A stretch of DNA of 64,000 bases from positions 1,984,001-2,048,000 of the forward strand of contig JAYKKR010000004.1 in the NCBI GenBank assembly GCA_036971615.1, given 5' to 3'. Each line of letters begins with the position of its first letter. Position 1 is the stretch's first letter. Origin of the DNA: Amyloporia xantha (Eukaryota; Basidiomycota; Agaricomycetes; Polyporales; Adustoporiaceae). Below, one piece after another: positions 48,926 to 60,065 of the stretch. The notes beneath the pieces are model-generated. The model did no database searches. It saw nothing but the letters and a program-made list of their open reading frames with translations, and was not told the origin of the DNA. The position numbers and the translations under genes were made by a program.

Positions 48926-48993
48926 TATCTCACTGAAAACCCCTAGGAAGACCCTAGTTTTACCCCGACCTATTTAGAAAAAGTCCCTATAAT
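48926..48993. repeat. E2 terminal motif
   Basis: Ends in TCCCTATAAT at 48,993, after which mL38-like coding sequence begins on the minus strand. It resembles the E1 end motif. Confidence 0.5.
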
Positions 48994-49467
48994 CCGCACC
49001 TTCTCTCTTAACGTCTCCAGCACTCCTTCGTCCCTCTCACCTTCCGCCTTCCTCTCCTCCGCACTGAGTGCCGCCCATACTGCTTTCAACTCCTCCTTCA
49101 GGGCTTGTGAGTCCGCACGTAGGTAGTCTAGCGCAAGGTCATACGCGGGCAGGACGCCCCGTGCAATGGGGCGATTCCATTCTCGTGGATGCTCGAGCGA
49201 GATGCGTGGTCGACGTGTCGGCCATTCACGCTGTGTCTACTTACCCTTCGTCTCTGCGCCCTTGTCCTCGTCTTCGAGAGCGCTGGCCTCCGACTCCTGC
49301 CTGGCTGACGGCGGTGTTGGTTTCGGCGCTGGCGCTGCTGCAATGGGTGGTGGTACTGGCGGCGGGGCTACCGGATCAGAGGCCACATTTGCTGACTGGA
49401 GAGAGGCATTTCCTCGCACTCCAGAGAGCCTGGTGCAGATACGAGGAAGTCTGCGGACGGATAGCAT
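48970..49467 (-). pseudogene. 5' fragment of a mitochondrial ribosomal protein mL38-like gene, cut by E2
   Basis: Exon 1 (49467-49245) starts MLSVRRLPRICTRLSGVRGN, a typical Arg/Ser/Leu mitochondrial presequence, followed by a Pro/Ala linker. A 63-bp GT-AG intron (49244-49182) leads in phase to exon 2: EWNRPIARGVLPAYDLALDY, then a Lys/Glu-rich helix ending LREKVRII. This matches my memory of the N-terminal part of fungal mL38 (yeast Mrpl35), a large-subunit mitoribosome protein with a PEBP-like domain. The match stops at about 48,994, exactly where the E2 end motif begins; a few foreign codons then run to a stop at 48,970. The PEBP-like domain is absent. The start and splice sites are intact, so this may have been a working gene before the insertion, or a copied fragment. 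Confidence 0.6.
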
Positions 49468-50246
49468 GTCCGCGTCTGGGAGGGCGTGTCGCGGTAAAGC
49501 TCGCAAACTTGGTGAAGAGTCGTCCACGTGGGTCGACAGGATGCTCACGTGGTAAGTCGGGGAGCGCTGATGGCGGGACTTCCTGTTTGGGACTGGTCGG
49601 CCATCCGGATGTTACGACTGTCAAGTTCAGGCTGTCTCTTGTTTATTGCTCTTAGGCAAAACCACACAGGCGGACTGTTTTATATATTTTTGCATGAAGC
49701 ATGTATGAATGTCTCGTCAGAACCCCCTCCCAAGTTGATGAGTCAACACACAGCAGGATATATTAATATTACACAACGTCAAGTTCGTGCAGTTCTTCAC
49801 GGCCAACAAGCATATCACGCAACTCTAGAGAACAGTGAAAAGATAAGCTACAATGCAGTAAGTAAAAGCCATGCGAGGTATCATCGATAATCGTCAACTT
49901 CATGAAGGAGAAATGCAACGAGGCACAACGTTGGAGATCAATCATACAAGCCCTAGGTGGCATTCTGGCTGGTAGAGGGGGCATTTACTAGGGCAACAGA
50001 AAATCACCCGCGACTCGGTCAATTCTGGGTGTTTGTGGATGATTCTTGCAGGGGCTGGGCCCGATTGAGGCATATAAAGAGTCGCAACACAAAAAACTGG
50101 AAGGTGGTAAGTGGAATTGAGCCATGGTTGCCAAAAAGGATGGAAGGGAGCAGATCAATACAGTCACATGATACAGTTGCCTATTAAGGCATTACTAGCA
50201 TTAATGAATAGAATACTTACTTTATTAGGAAATTAGGATAATGCCA

Positions 50247-50393
50247 GTTAACTGAGGCAGTTAACTCACCTAGTTAACTAGTCACACCTAGTTAACTGGG
50301 TCACATATAGTTAACTGAGTCACATAACTGAGTCACACCTAGTTAACTGGGTCACACCTAGTTAACTGAGTCACACCTAGTTAACTGAGTCAC
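50247..50393 (+). repeat. Tandem repeat of about 19 bp with GTTAAC and TGAGTCA
   Basis: About seven imperfect copies of AGTTAACTGAGTCACACCT, some shortened or with GGGTCAC. Each good copy contains the palindrome GTTAAC and TGAGTCA, which is the consensus site for AP-1/Gcn4-type bZIP factors. Any regulatory role is unproven; no gene starts beside it. Confidence 0.85.
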
Positions 50394-51190
50394 ACGCATG
50401 ATCTGAGTGTAGCCGAAAGACAACGCGCAGCCTGCATTGTACATGGTGGCTCGAGTATGTAACTGTTAGTCTCGACGACCCGACTGCTCTCTGCTAGCGT
50501 ACAGAACGGGATGCCGTGCGGTGCAGCGACTCGAGTTCGCCATCAGGAACGTAGCCTTCGTAGTATAAACGCGAGAGGTGACGGACGTCAGGCGCATAAC
50601 ATCCGGCTGGCAGCGTCGTACACGGCGGGTTAGCAGAGCTCAAGGATGGTCTGTAGGGCTACATGTCAGTGAGCACCTGGGACACTCGAGTTCGAGTAGA
50701 GCGCAGACACGCGGTCGCTGTGCGTGGATGAGACTGCTGCATGGGGATGCTCCTTCATCCATTGTGAGTGCAGAGGCGGACAGACAGAGCGGGGATAGAA
50801 TGCGATAGGGGGCCGCTGCGCTGCATGTGCTGTGATGGCCGAGTCGTCGAGTGCCGGATGGTGCTGCGTCGTCTGCCCGCTTCGCGATAGGTGGGGTGTG
50901 TGCGCTGCGGGGTGCATTGACAATCTGGACGGTACTGACTGCTGCGTGACCGATGGGACGGCGAGAGGCGGAGTTGAGAGCACGGGCTTCTATCGGGTAC
51001 AGGTCAGATGTAGTATGCAAGTAGATTCGAAGGGGAAGATTCAATATATTTAGTTGCCGATGAACACTCCAGAGCGTACCGGATGAAGAGACTTCTGGCC
51101 GGCCACATATCGAACGAAAAGCGGCATCGACAGGGATGACCACGCACACGGCGTCACAAATCTCGACGGGAGGACTTACAGCAAGACATG

Positions 51191-51366
51191 CCGTGAGTAG
51201 TAGGACCCCGTTGAGAGTCGTAACATCGCGAGAGTGTCCCCCCAGGGAGGGGAAGTGCTGCACCCACACTTTGAGAAGTAGGACTCCATCAAGAGCTGTG
51301 ACACTGCGCACAACCCCCCGAGAGTGTCCCCGCGGGGAGGGGAAATGCTGCACCTGCACCCTGCGA
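51191..51366 (+). repeat. Two-copy direct repeat of about 80-95 bp
   Basis: The segments 51,191-51,271 and 51,272-51,366 share AGTAGGAC, GAGAGTGTCCCC, GGGAGGGGAA and TGCTGCACC in the same order. They lie just 3' of the striatin remnant on its strand. Confidence 0.75.
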
Positions 51367-51379
51367 AAAGTGGAAAAAG

Positions 51380-52776
51380 ACTTACGGCTTTCTGCCCCTA
51401 ACCCCTGTGCACACCAATCGCAGCCCACGCACGTAAGCACCGCCCGCCCCGCCCTCGCCCTGCCCCGCCCCTTCCATACTTTTGATGCGTCTCCCTCGCC
51501 GATGACTCCCGCATCTTCGTCCTCCACTTCCCCGTCTTCGCCTTTCGCTTCGTCTTCCTCGTCCCGCATCCGCCGCTCCCATGATACTGCTCCGCTCGTC
51601 ACCTGGCCTGACGCCTCCAGTCGTGCCTGTTCTGCTGCCTCGTGCGAGTACTCCTTGCCCACCTCCGGCATCAGCTTTCGCGGGCGCCCGTTGTACGCGT
51701 CAAAGGGTACGTTGGGCAGCTGCAGCGGCAGCGTCGTGTTGTTGATCAGCGGACAATTCGGAATCAGGTTCACGGCTTGTGGGGACGTGAGGTACGACAC
51801 CTCTTGGAGACATCTGCGGAGGGCGCATGAGTTTGTAAATCGTGTAGCGACAATACAAAGACACACTGTTTCAGGTAATCCCGACTCCGTGCTCGGCTTC
51901 TCGGGTCACGCCCAGGCGGCGGCCTGCTCATTGTGCCCCTTGCTCATTGTGCCCATTGTTCCCATCGTCCTCCGCCCCCATTCCATTCGCGACGGACCAC
52001 GACGTACTGCCGATCCACGTCTGCGTCCCGCTCGTAGGCTGGCATGTCGCAGCTCCATTGACCGAGCCCGTGGACATGCGGTCGGCAGGTAAAGGCGAGT
52101 CTGTACCATAGTACTTTGTAGTAGGGGACATGTAAGCTGCACTGACACGCACCCTCGCTGCGAGGCGAGCTCCCGCTGCTCTCGTTGTGCTTTTGCACTG
52201 TCTGCCCCATCTGCGCCTGCAGCGTGGCGAGGTTTGCGGGCGGCACCGCCTGCGACGCCGGCTGAGCGAGCTGTTTCGACTTGCAGTGGGACACGTCAAC
52301 CGCGCTGCCCGGACTCAGAGCACCGAACCACGCAACGCTCAACGCGCCACGCATACTCGAGCACCTTGATCTGCCGCATAAGGTCGAGCTTGACGTTCTC
52401 GAACGAGCATCGGTAGCGCTCGAGCAGCGCTATGCATGCCTGCCAATGGGCACACGCGCACACGCGCACAGACGGCCCAGAGGAGCAGCTCTCACCCGCA
52501 TTCCCACACGCTCGATCTCCCACTCGTTGCGGTTGCGTTCGTACCTCCGCCATTCCGTCTGGAGGAAGTGCAGGACGTTCGAGAGCGTAAAGTCCTGGCC
52601 ACTATGGGGAGGAATGGGGATTTCCGACGGCTGGGGCCCCTGCTGCTGTGGAGGTGGCTGGGGCTGCTGTTGCTATTGCTGGTTGTTCTGGAGCGGTTTG
52701 TTGGCGGGCGGAGGGCCCAGTGGGCCTAGCATGGGTAGCTGGATGATGGACTGGTGGGGATGTGTCAATGGTTATA
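51380..52776 (-). pseudogene. Decayed 5' half of a striatin gene
   Basis: The minus strand reads PMLGPLGPPP, a poly-Gln/Pro segment, SGQDFTLSNVLHFLQTEWRR, YERNRNEWEIERVGMR, then after a 56-bp intron (52495-52440) ALLERYRCSFENVKLDLMRQ and IKVLEYAWRVER. This is the caveolin-binding and coiled-coil start of striatin, the scaffold of the STRIPAK phosphatase-kinase complex. A second intron (52336-52280) and a further block, RRCLQEVSYLTSPQAVN ... YNGRPRKLMPEVGKE ... EQARLEASG ... VEDEDAGVIGEG (51,866-51,400), follow in striatin order. Decay is clear: an in-frame TAG in the Gln tract (52,673-52,675), frame changes, an internal loss inside NVPFDAYNG, and no WD40 repeats. Introns are kept, so it came from DNA rather than mRNA. 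An intact striatin is expected elsewhere in the genome. Confidence 0.85.
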
Positions 52777-55700
52777 GTGGAGTTTGGGAGTTGGGTCGTG
52801 AGGCCGCGTTGATCATCCTATCACCTATTTGGCACAAACTTGAACAAGCTCTCAACTTTCTTGCTCGCGGTCTTTGTCGTCGTCGGCGACGTCGACTGTA
52901 ATGAACGAACCGTCGGAGTGCTCTACATTCAAACTGTTACCGCAAAGGAAATAATCACTGCACCGAAGGTTACGTAATAATACACTATGGCTACAACATG
53001 TAAACAATTTCCCGGGCGGTCTTGAAAGACATATCACGACTCGTCTAGGCTTTCACTGCGCTGTGTGCAATGAGGTGTAATGGACCGACGACATCCGTCT
53101 CCAGGATATGTGCACTGTGAACGCAGGCGCGTTTGGCCGTCCTCGAGTCTGCCCTGCCAAAACGTCTCAGCACGCTTGCCTCGCCTTTCCCGCCTTTCCT
53201 GCCTCTTCCCCCACGAAACGCGAGATGGCCGAAGCAGCGCACGCCTGAGCGCCGAACGAGCGTCCGCAGAGAGTACATGCAAGGTACGCGCAAATCAGCT
53301 TATTGCGCAAGCTGTACTATAGCTTACATCCGACACCCTCCCGCGCTCGACGAGATATTCGGCGCGCTCGTGAAGGCGGTGAAGAGCGCAGCACAGCGCC
53401 GTAGGTACTTTTATTCCTCTCGCCCTCTCGCGGCCGCCCCTCGAACACCGCACGGTTCGTTGACGGACGTTCAGCATCGAACATACGCCCTTCGGCGCGC
53501 TGAAGGCCAGGAGAACATTGCGCATGTTTCGTTCGTTCGCGTATACACATGTAGACGCGCCTAGAGGGCAGGGGCAGGGGTATACTATGCAGATCTCTGT
53601 GTTCTTTCGCTACCGCGAATATCGATCTACGCTACGTCCTGAGCGCTGACGGCTACAGGTGATCGTTTCGCAGTTGCCCAGTCCCTCGTCCGCGGGGAAT
53701 ACAGAAAAGGTACGCAAATCAGATATATTCGTCGGCGCTGTATTCTAACGAACATAACAATGTAGCCAGTAACGTCCTCCCCGGTCCAATAAAGTACACG
53801 GCACGCCCCCAGCGAACTCCATCCGCCCCTTCGATCCTCGTGCTCCACTCCTTTGCACGGGAGCACTATCACCAAGAGGTGCGGTGTGCTCAGCAGCACA
53901 TCCGCGATTCCACGACTGACCCTAGCGGATTGACACGCACGCGCATTCGCAGCGTTCGTGCAGATGGCCAGGAGATCTGAGCGCGGTCGACATATGTTCT
54001 CTTGTCGCCCTCTCGCGCCCCCGTGCGAGCGCAGCAGCGTTCGTTCAAGGCTGTTCGTCGCTGAACCCGTGCATGACCATCCCCTCCAGCAGGCAAGACA
54101 CGCCGAGCAACCCACACGCTCAAATGCATCCACAAGTGCCAGCCGGCGGACCGGCTTTTGCACGGGAGTGACGTCTCTGTGATGTCCCCCGTCCCCGGTC
54201 TACCGCGGTAGCTAGGACGGTCCGGGCTACTTCGACAATTCATCAGCCCTACCCGCTCTGTGTCATCGCGCTCAGAGCCTACAGTGTGCACATGTTACAC
54301 TAAGGACTGTCAAGACGAGAGCACTGTACTCTACCGGCTGCAGTAACCGTGGTAGCAACCTCAACGCCCCAATCCCAGCGCGATGATCACGCAGGCGGAC
54401 ACTTGTTTGTCCCAAGGTGCGTATAGCCCTTTTGAGAGGACCGCGCGTGTATGCCTCCCACTGACTGCGCCGCCCAAGCCTATTCTCCCCTCCCGTGTCC
54501 TCCTCCCTGGCCCCACAAGCTCGACTACCGGAGGCCTAAGACCGGGTATGCTAATCATTACATAAAGGTCTGATTTCGTGTCTCTAGCTCCACTACAGCG
54601 CACAGCCCCGAGGCGGATGAACGATCTACAGTCTGTTGTCCGTTGTCCATGGTGCAATCTTGCTCACGGACTGTGACGTCCGCGCGTGCTCACGTCCAGC
54701 GTGCTCTCAGCCCTTCAATTGGATCGGATGGCGCGAAGACGGACAGACACAGATCACGACTTGCTGGCAGTCCGCCGTCCATCGGCATCCATCCAGCGGT
54801 ACGACGAAGAGCGTCAATTCAGCGATCCGGTCTGCGGGACAGCAAGCGAGAGGGGAGGCTCACCGGACGACGTCCCCAGCGGACCGACGGGCAAGCGTTC
54901 CCTCATCGTTCGTCAGTTTTGCGGGCTGACGAAAATGGCTGGGGGGGGCATATCAGCGTGCTGTAAGTGGTGTGGATCGAGAATGCAGTGATCGCAGAGG
55001 CGGGACTTTCCCGTGATAGGTACGCCGTCGCTGCTCACGCGGCTCCTCGATTGACGCGCTGATGGGATTGTTCGTTATCAGCTAGAGCGGTGCAGCGAGA
55101 CCGCGGACTCACTGAGCGACGTCCGGGCATCGTCCCCCGCTGTTCGCTCGTCGTCAACACCGAGCTAGGTGCGTCCGTTCATGCTGTTCATGTTACTGAT
55201 CATCGCGAGCTCCAGCATAGAGCAACAAAGGACCAAGACAGCTGACTCACCGAACGACGACAGGAAGATCGGCCGTCCGCGGACGTGCGCACTGCTCGTA
55301 TCTGGAAGTGCGCTGTCCGTCGAAAGCCATCCTGGTGAGTTTCAATACAGAGCTACATACATTCATCAGCTGTTACACAAATATATCTCGATTACAAGCC
55401 GAGCACTCACAAATACAAACCCTAAGAGATGACAACCGAGCGATACCAAGCGGACGGTGGGTGAGCGCCGTAGCAGTGAATTGGGCGGGAATAAGCAAGA
55501 GAGAGGAGAGGACAGGAGGGGGCCGAATGACGCCCAACTCCGTCCAAATCCCCAGCTTTTATACCCTTGGGTCCGGCCCGTCTCGTCATGCATGAAACAC
55601 GACCACGGCAGCCAAGCGGAGCCCCGCGCGTCCATACTCTCTGTCATGGCCGTGCAAGTCCCCGTCATTCCTGGCAAAAATTGTCATAACCTCTGCAGGG

Positions 55701-58085
55701 CGACGGTCTTCTGCGGTATAGACAATGCCTGTACGTATCCGCTGAATTCTCCAACAGAGCACACCAGTTTAGAGGATTCACCGATGGATGCTGAATGGTC
55801 TTCGTATGGGCCACCGGACCTGTTCATACGAGCATCCTGGGGATATCGTTCAGCGAGCATCCTTGTTTCTAGGCCGGCTGAGGATCACCACGGGGCAGAC
55901 ACTCACAATATATTCTCCAGTAGATACCACCGGGCGTCCGCCTATAGCTCAGACGTCGGCAGCACAGACTCGGAACTCCTTAGCCCGTCTCCCATCGGCA
56001 AGGCCATACGCGTGTGCACGAACACAAAGCATCCGAGCGCGTTTACGGAAGCTTGGCCGCGACGACGGAGCTAGCGAGACATCAGAGTAGAACGAGAGAC
56101 TGCAGCGGAGGTACGTACATGATGACCGACGGCTATACGACCGATCGGAGGGGCGTTATCGCTCATCATGTGTTTCACTATCGGCCCCCAGATGCTTCCC
56201 CGCGCAAGTCCCGATGCTGCCAGTTCGGTGGAGCTCAAACAACGTCGGTGCGGACACCGGACGCGAGGAGAGGTGTAGCAACATTGCTCCCAATGCCCAG
56301 AGCACCCATCACGAAGTCAGTGAGGGCGTGGTTTGAATGAACACAGAATGGTCGTTATGACAACAGTCTCATGAGTAGAACACGAACAAACTAGCAAAAA
56401 TATATCTGTTCAACGCGGTTAGCCACGAGTCTTCGGGTATGTAAACAAAATCCGAGCTTACCACGGGGCGTGCCACCGCAATGCTAACTCCCTGAACCTG
56501 CAGTCGCCGTCCGTTGCTCTCGGTTGATCTCATCCGAACCAGCGTGCCCGACTTGTCATGCGAAGCGCTCCATTCACGGGCGCAGACAACGTATCACCTC
56601 AGGCTAGGGTTCAATTTGGAGGGTCTGGCTTCCGTTTCATAGCAAGAAACAGTCAGCAGTGAGTCCGACATACAAGATTTCGAATACACACGTACCGTAC
56701 ACGGCGAAAAGTGCCGACGCCATTCAAGATGTGGATGTGGACGTGTCCACCGATTGACTAGTATTGACCCAAAGCCTCAAGAAGTGCACTCATTGTCGAA
56801 CTTCAACCCATGACACCTTGGTGCCAAAGGCTGATCTACGACCTCCTTTCACCCCTGTCGGGTGGCCTTTGCTTGTGCAATTCCTTCCGAGGCATTGAGT
56901 CGCCACATTCACGAGCAGATCTGCAAATTTGGCTACATGAAGTGTCACTCGGGCAGGAGCGGATCCAACCGTCGGGCACCATTGAACGCCTAGCAATGAT
57001 ATAGAGTTGGCGAACGACAGGTGGGCATCCTGAAAATATACATTACATGCAGGTCCTCTCAGCTACTCATTTCTTAGCCCTGGACCCTGAGGCCCGAGTG
57101 CCTGAGGGTACTGCCACCAGACCTCGATGTTTCTTCATGTTCACTAGGTCCCATGGTGTTTTCTGTTCGGTCATCAGATGACACGACGAGAATTGTGTTC
57201 GGAGCTAAGCTGCATAAGTCACGATATCCATCGCTGTCTATCATGCTATCGGGCTGACTAGAGACAGGGCAAAAGGCGAACACTACTATCTGCGGTCCGG
57301 TGGACATGGTCTCAAGTAACCGACTCTGTATCTCTGTGCGACCGCCGACAATAGACCCGGTCTGTGCTTCAGCAGAGGGACTATCGTCGTATACATCGCA
57401 TTGCGTAGCTGTAGCGAGGTTTTGGGGAAGGGTGTTCTCTTCTATAGGAGGTGTCTAACCTAGTAGAAACTTAGGCTCCTGTTCTACATCGTCAAAAGCA
57501 CGCAGATTGTGCATTGCACGCCGCAGTGACAGGCCTGTTAATAGGATGGTGCATGTAGAGCTATGTAGCTGCTGGTCCCGTGCTGTCGAGTTGTGAAGAT
57601 GCGCAACAACTTCGTGCACGAAGAAGTAGACATCTAAGTTTCAGACTTGGGCCACCCGAGCCAATTTGCTTGTGTCAGGAATAGGATGGCACCCACGGCC
57701 TCAGGGGAGGGCTGAAGGTTCTGATACAGACAGGTGTAGCGACTGAATTGAAGAGAGACGGTCGCTGGTGATCATCTCGCCTCTCGTAACCGCCAGAGGA
57801 TTTTCGGGGTCCACTTCTCCTTGTGGGCGTGGCAACTCTCTACAAGGTATCTCAACGTTACCCGTATGACATCCCGTCATATTTTCTCTCTGCCCTCAAC
57901 CAGCATCCCTTATAGCGACCGTCCCTCCCTCACTCTCAAAGGGCGCTATTTTTGGTCTGCCTAGGGGAGACAAACCAGCATCGCGCCTTTGTCCTTCACC
58001 GACACGACACTGCACCGCCCCCTTTTGCTCCCACAGACTGTTTTGGCTATTTATTGATCCCTCAACTCGATTGATCAATTGTATC
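52777..58085. other. 5.3 kb without recognised genes
   Basis: Frames are short, overlap on both strands and show no conserved motif; the longest (205 codons, 55,457-56,074 +) has no supporting feature. A TATA-like TTTTATACC at about 55,557 is isolated. The right end, roughly 57,840-58,085, is pyrimidine-rich and is probably the promoter and 5' UTR of the zinc-cluster gene. The rest looks like decayed repeat or spacer DNA. Confidence 0.45.
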
Positions 58086-60065
58086 ATGCCCCGCTCTCAG
58101 ACTTCAAGTCCAGTCAGTCACGGTTTCCCGTCGTCAATCACTACCCACGCTCGCAGTGTCCCAGAATCCCAGCCTTTTGGCGGAGCAGTGTATACCAACA
58201 TCGCCGCTGTCCATGCCCAGCCAGTCGGTGCGTCATCGACAGCGGCATACGGCTATGGCCATGAACAGGCCAATTGGGCACCGTCTCAATTGAGGTCCAC
58301 TTATGGCAGTGAATTTGACTATGGCCAGGACGTGCGATATGCAGTCCCATTGTCGTATGCAGTGTCCGCCGGCGATGTCAGCGTCGGCGGCGGGCCCCTC
58401 TTCCCGGAGTCACAGCAGGAGGCCGCATTCCCTCTTATGCAGCATGGCGCGCATTTTGATCTGCAGGTGTGGCATTAATTCCTCTATCATCAGCTGGCTT
58501 TGGGTATTCTAACTACATTGATTGATGGTCTTCTCAGGGAGCATACTACAGTCATATGCTCACCCCGACAGCTCATTCCCAGGAATATGTAATCTCGCAT
58601 GGTCTCTATGGATCAGCGATCAATCATGTCAAGCAGGAGATCAAGCACTTGGATCAGCCAATCCCTTGGCACACCGAGAGCCTTGTTGACCCGTGGTATG
58701 ATGTCGAGCACGATCAGTCCTTTGAGGATGCACACGATCAGTCTGTGTGCCCACTCTTCTGTCAGGTGTACAAATATTTTGATAACTATCCCTCAAGCTC
58801 TGCCTCCTATGCTGAGTCTCTGGTGTTCTACACGCAAGACGAGTATGAGTCTCCACTTGCAAGCCCCTCCACAGATGACCCGTACTACTACCAGCAGCCC
58901 GCCTTCCAACACAACCGATCATACACACTCGAAGCAGCCATAATTCCAGTGGATACTCCAGCTCCACTTCCAGCGGCCAGTCATACACGCTCACCTACTC
59001 CCATGCTGGCTTCACCTCATCGCTCTCCGATGCCCACACCTGAGCCGACTAGGCCTAGGCCAATAATGGACCATCTTCCCCTGCTCGATGAAGCCTCCAT
59101 GGCAGAACTTGAGCGTGTGTACCAGGCTTTCCTGTACACAAAGGGGAAGGCACCCGTTCATCCTCAGTTACAGCTGCAGGAACAACCTCCACCGCCATCA
59201 CAGCCATTGCCGGTTCGCCGCCCACGCGGGCGCCCTCAAAAGCATCCCCTCCCTACCCGATCATCTCCGCCGCCAGCAGTCAACTATCCATACCCGCAGT
59301 TCCCGCCTGCATCTGCCGAGTCACAGACTGCGCCGTCATCGAACCACCCAGACAAGGGGCACTCGGAGCATGACCACAGGTACATGGACCACCTGCCCTC
59401 ACCCCCACAGGCTGCAGTGCCGATGCCGGACAGCGAAGACCGGCCGGGCCAGGCCATCTTCAAATTGAACACGCCAAACAGATGCAAGGACCCCGTGAAG
59501 AAGAAACCCATCATGGCCTGTCTGTTCTGTCGCGAACGGAAGATCGCGTGTGGGCCGCCGGCTCCAGAGAGCCCCGAACAGCACTGCAAGTAAGCAGCCC
59601 CCTTTCCCGGTTTGATGTTGTGCTTGCTACTTAAGATCGATCCTGTTTTTCGTCCTCACTTGCAGCCAGTGTGCCCGGAGAAGGCTGATGTGTGAGTACC
59701 CAAAGGAGTCGCGGCGTGGACAGCACAAGCGGGGCCCGCGGGCAGCTTGTGTCCAGGCACTGGCGGACACGGCCGCTATGTCCGGGTCGGTGTCGGTGTG
59801 GACATTGATGACGGAGGGTGACTCGCCGATGACCGTTGATCCTATCATGGATGCTCCGGCGGGAACCTCATCCATCTTGGGCGCGGGCGGCGTGGCATCT
59901 TCCGTGTTAGGGAAGTCGCCAGTGTCGAGACCGGGGAAGGAATGTGAGCACTCAGGCTCGAGCTCGCAGTGTGCGAGGGATGTGATGGTGGAGAAGAAGG
60001 TGGCACAGCGCGCGCATCAGCGCAAGGTGTTGCTGCCGCATGTCGGGCTAAAGGGTTCACTCTGA
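58086..60065 (+). CDS. Zn2Cys6 zinc-cluster transcription factor with AT-hook-like motif
   Basis: Three exons, 58086-58466, 58538-59589 and 59666-60065, sum to 1,833 nt (610 codons plus stop), with introns of 71 and 76 bp in phase. It is a nuclear DNA-binding regulator. The zinc cluster reads ACLFCRERKIACGPP ... HCNQCARRRLMCEYP, a perfect C-X2-C-X6-C-X11-C-X2-C-X6-C, at about residues 463-495; the second intron splits it between Cys4 and Cys5. ESRRGQHKRGPR follows, as in the basidiomycete PriB-like group I recall. Upstream are long Tyr/Gln/Ser/Pro-rich stretches suited to activation and an AT-hook-like RRPRGRPQK at about residue 350. The cluster is in the C-terminal third, not N-terminal as in most yeast members. 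The start is the first in-frame ATG; a TTG 15 bp upstream is ignored. The target genes are unknown. Confidence 0.93.

Larger units (their letters stand above)
47093..48993 (-). mobile_element. Element E2, second palindrome-bearing element, probably truncated
   Basis: Sequence between the E1 array and the mL38-like fragment. Its right end reads TTTTACCCCGACC, ATTTAGAAAAAG, TCCCTATAAT and resembles the E1 end (TACCCCAACC, GTTACGAAAA, ACCCTATATAAT) in order and spacing. It has two clusters of palindromes of a different sequence family and a small two-exon gene on the minus strand, the same strand as the E1 genes. The left end is unknown because it meets the E1 array at 47,092, which may have cut it. 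Confidence 0.5.
49468..51379. other. Mixed region with small repeats, no recognised gene
   Basis: Only short or unconvincing frames. It holds an AP-1-like tandem repeat at 50,247-50,393 and a two-copy direct repeat at 51,191-51,366, listed separately. The remaining sequence is unidentified and looks decayed. Confidence 0.5.

Noticed and set aside
47093..48993. Simple relic of E1
   Set aside because: Apart from the end motif I find no sequence shared with E1; palindromes and coding sequence are different, so I treat it as a separate element.
55457..56074. 205-codon plus-strand gene
   Set aside because: No conserved motif, no introns and composition like the surrounding non-coding DNA; other frames are open over the same stretch.
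56790..56996. Possible retrotransposon polyprotein tail on the minus strand
   Set aside because: Only 68 codons, and no recognisable protease, reverse transcriptase or integrase motif nearby.
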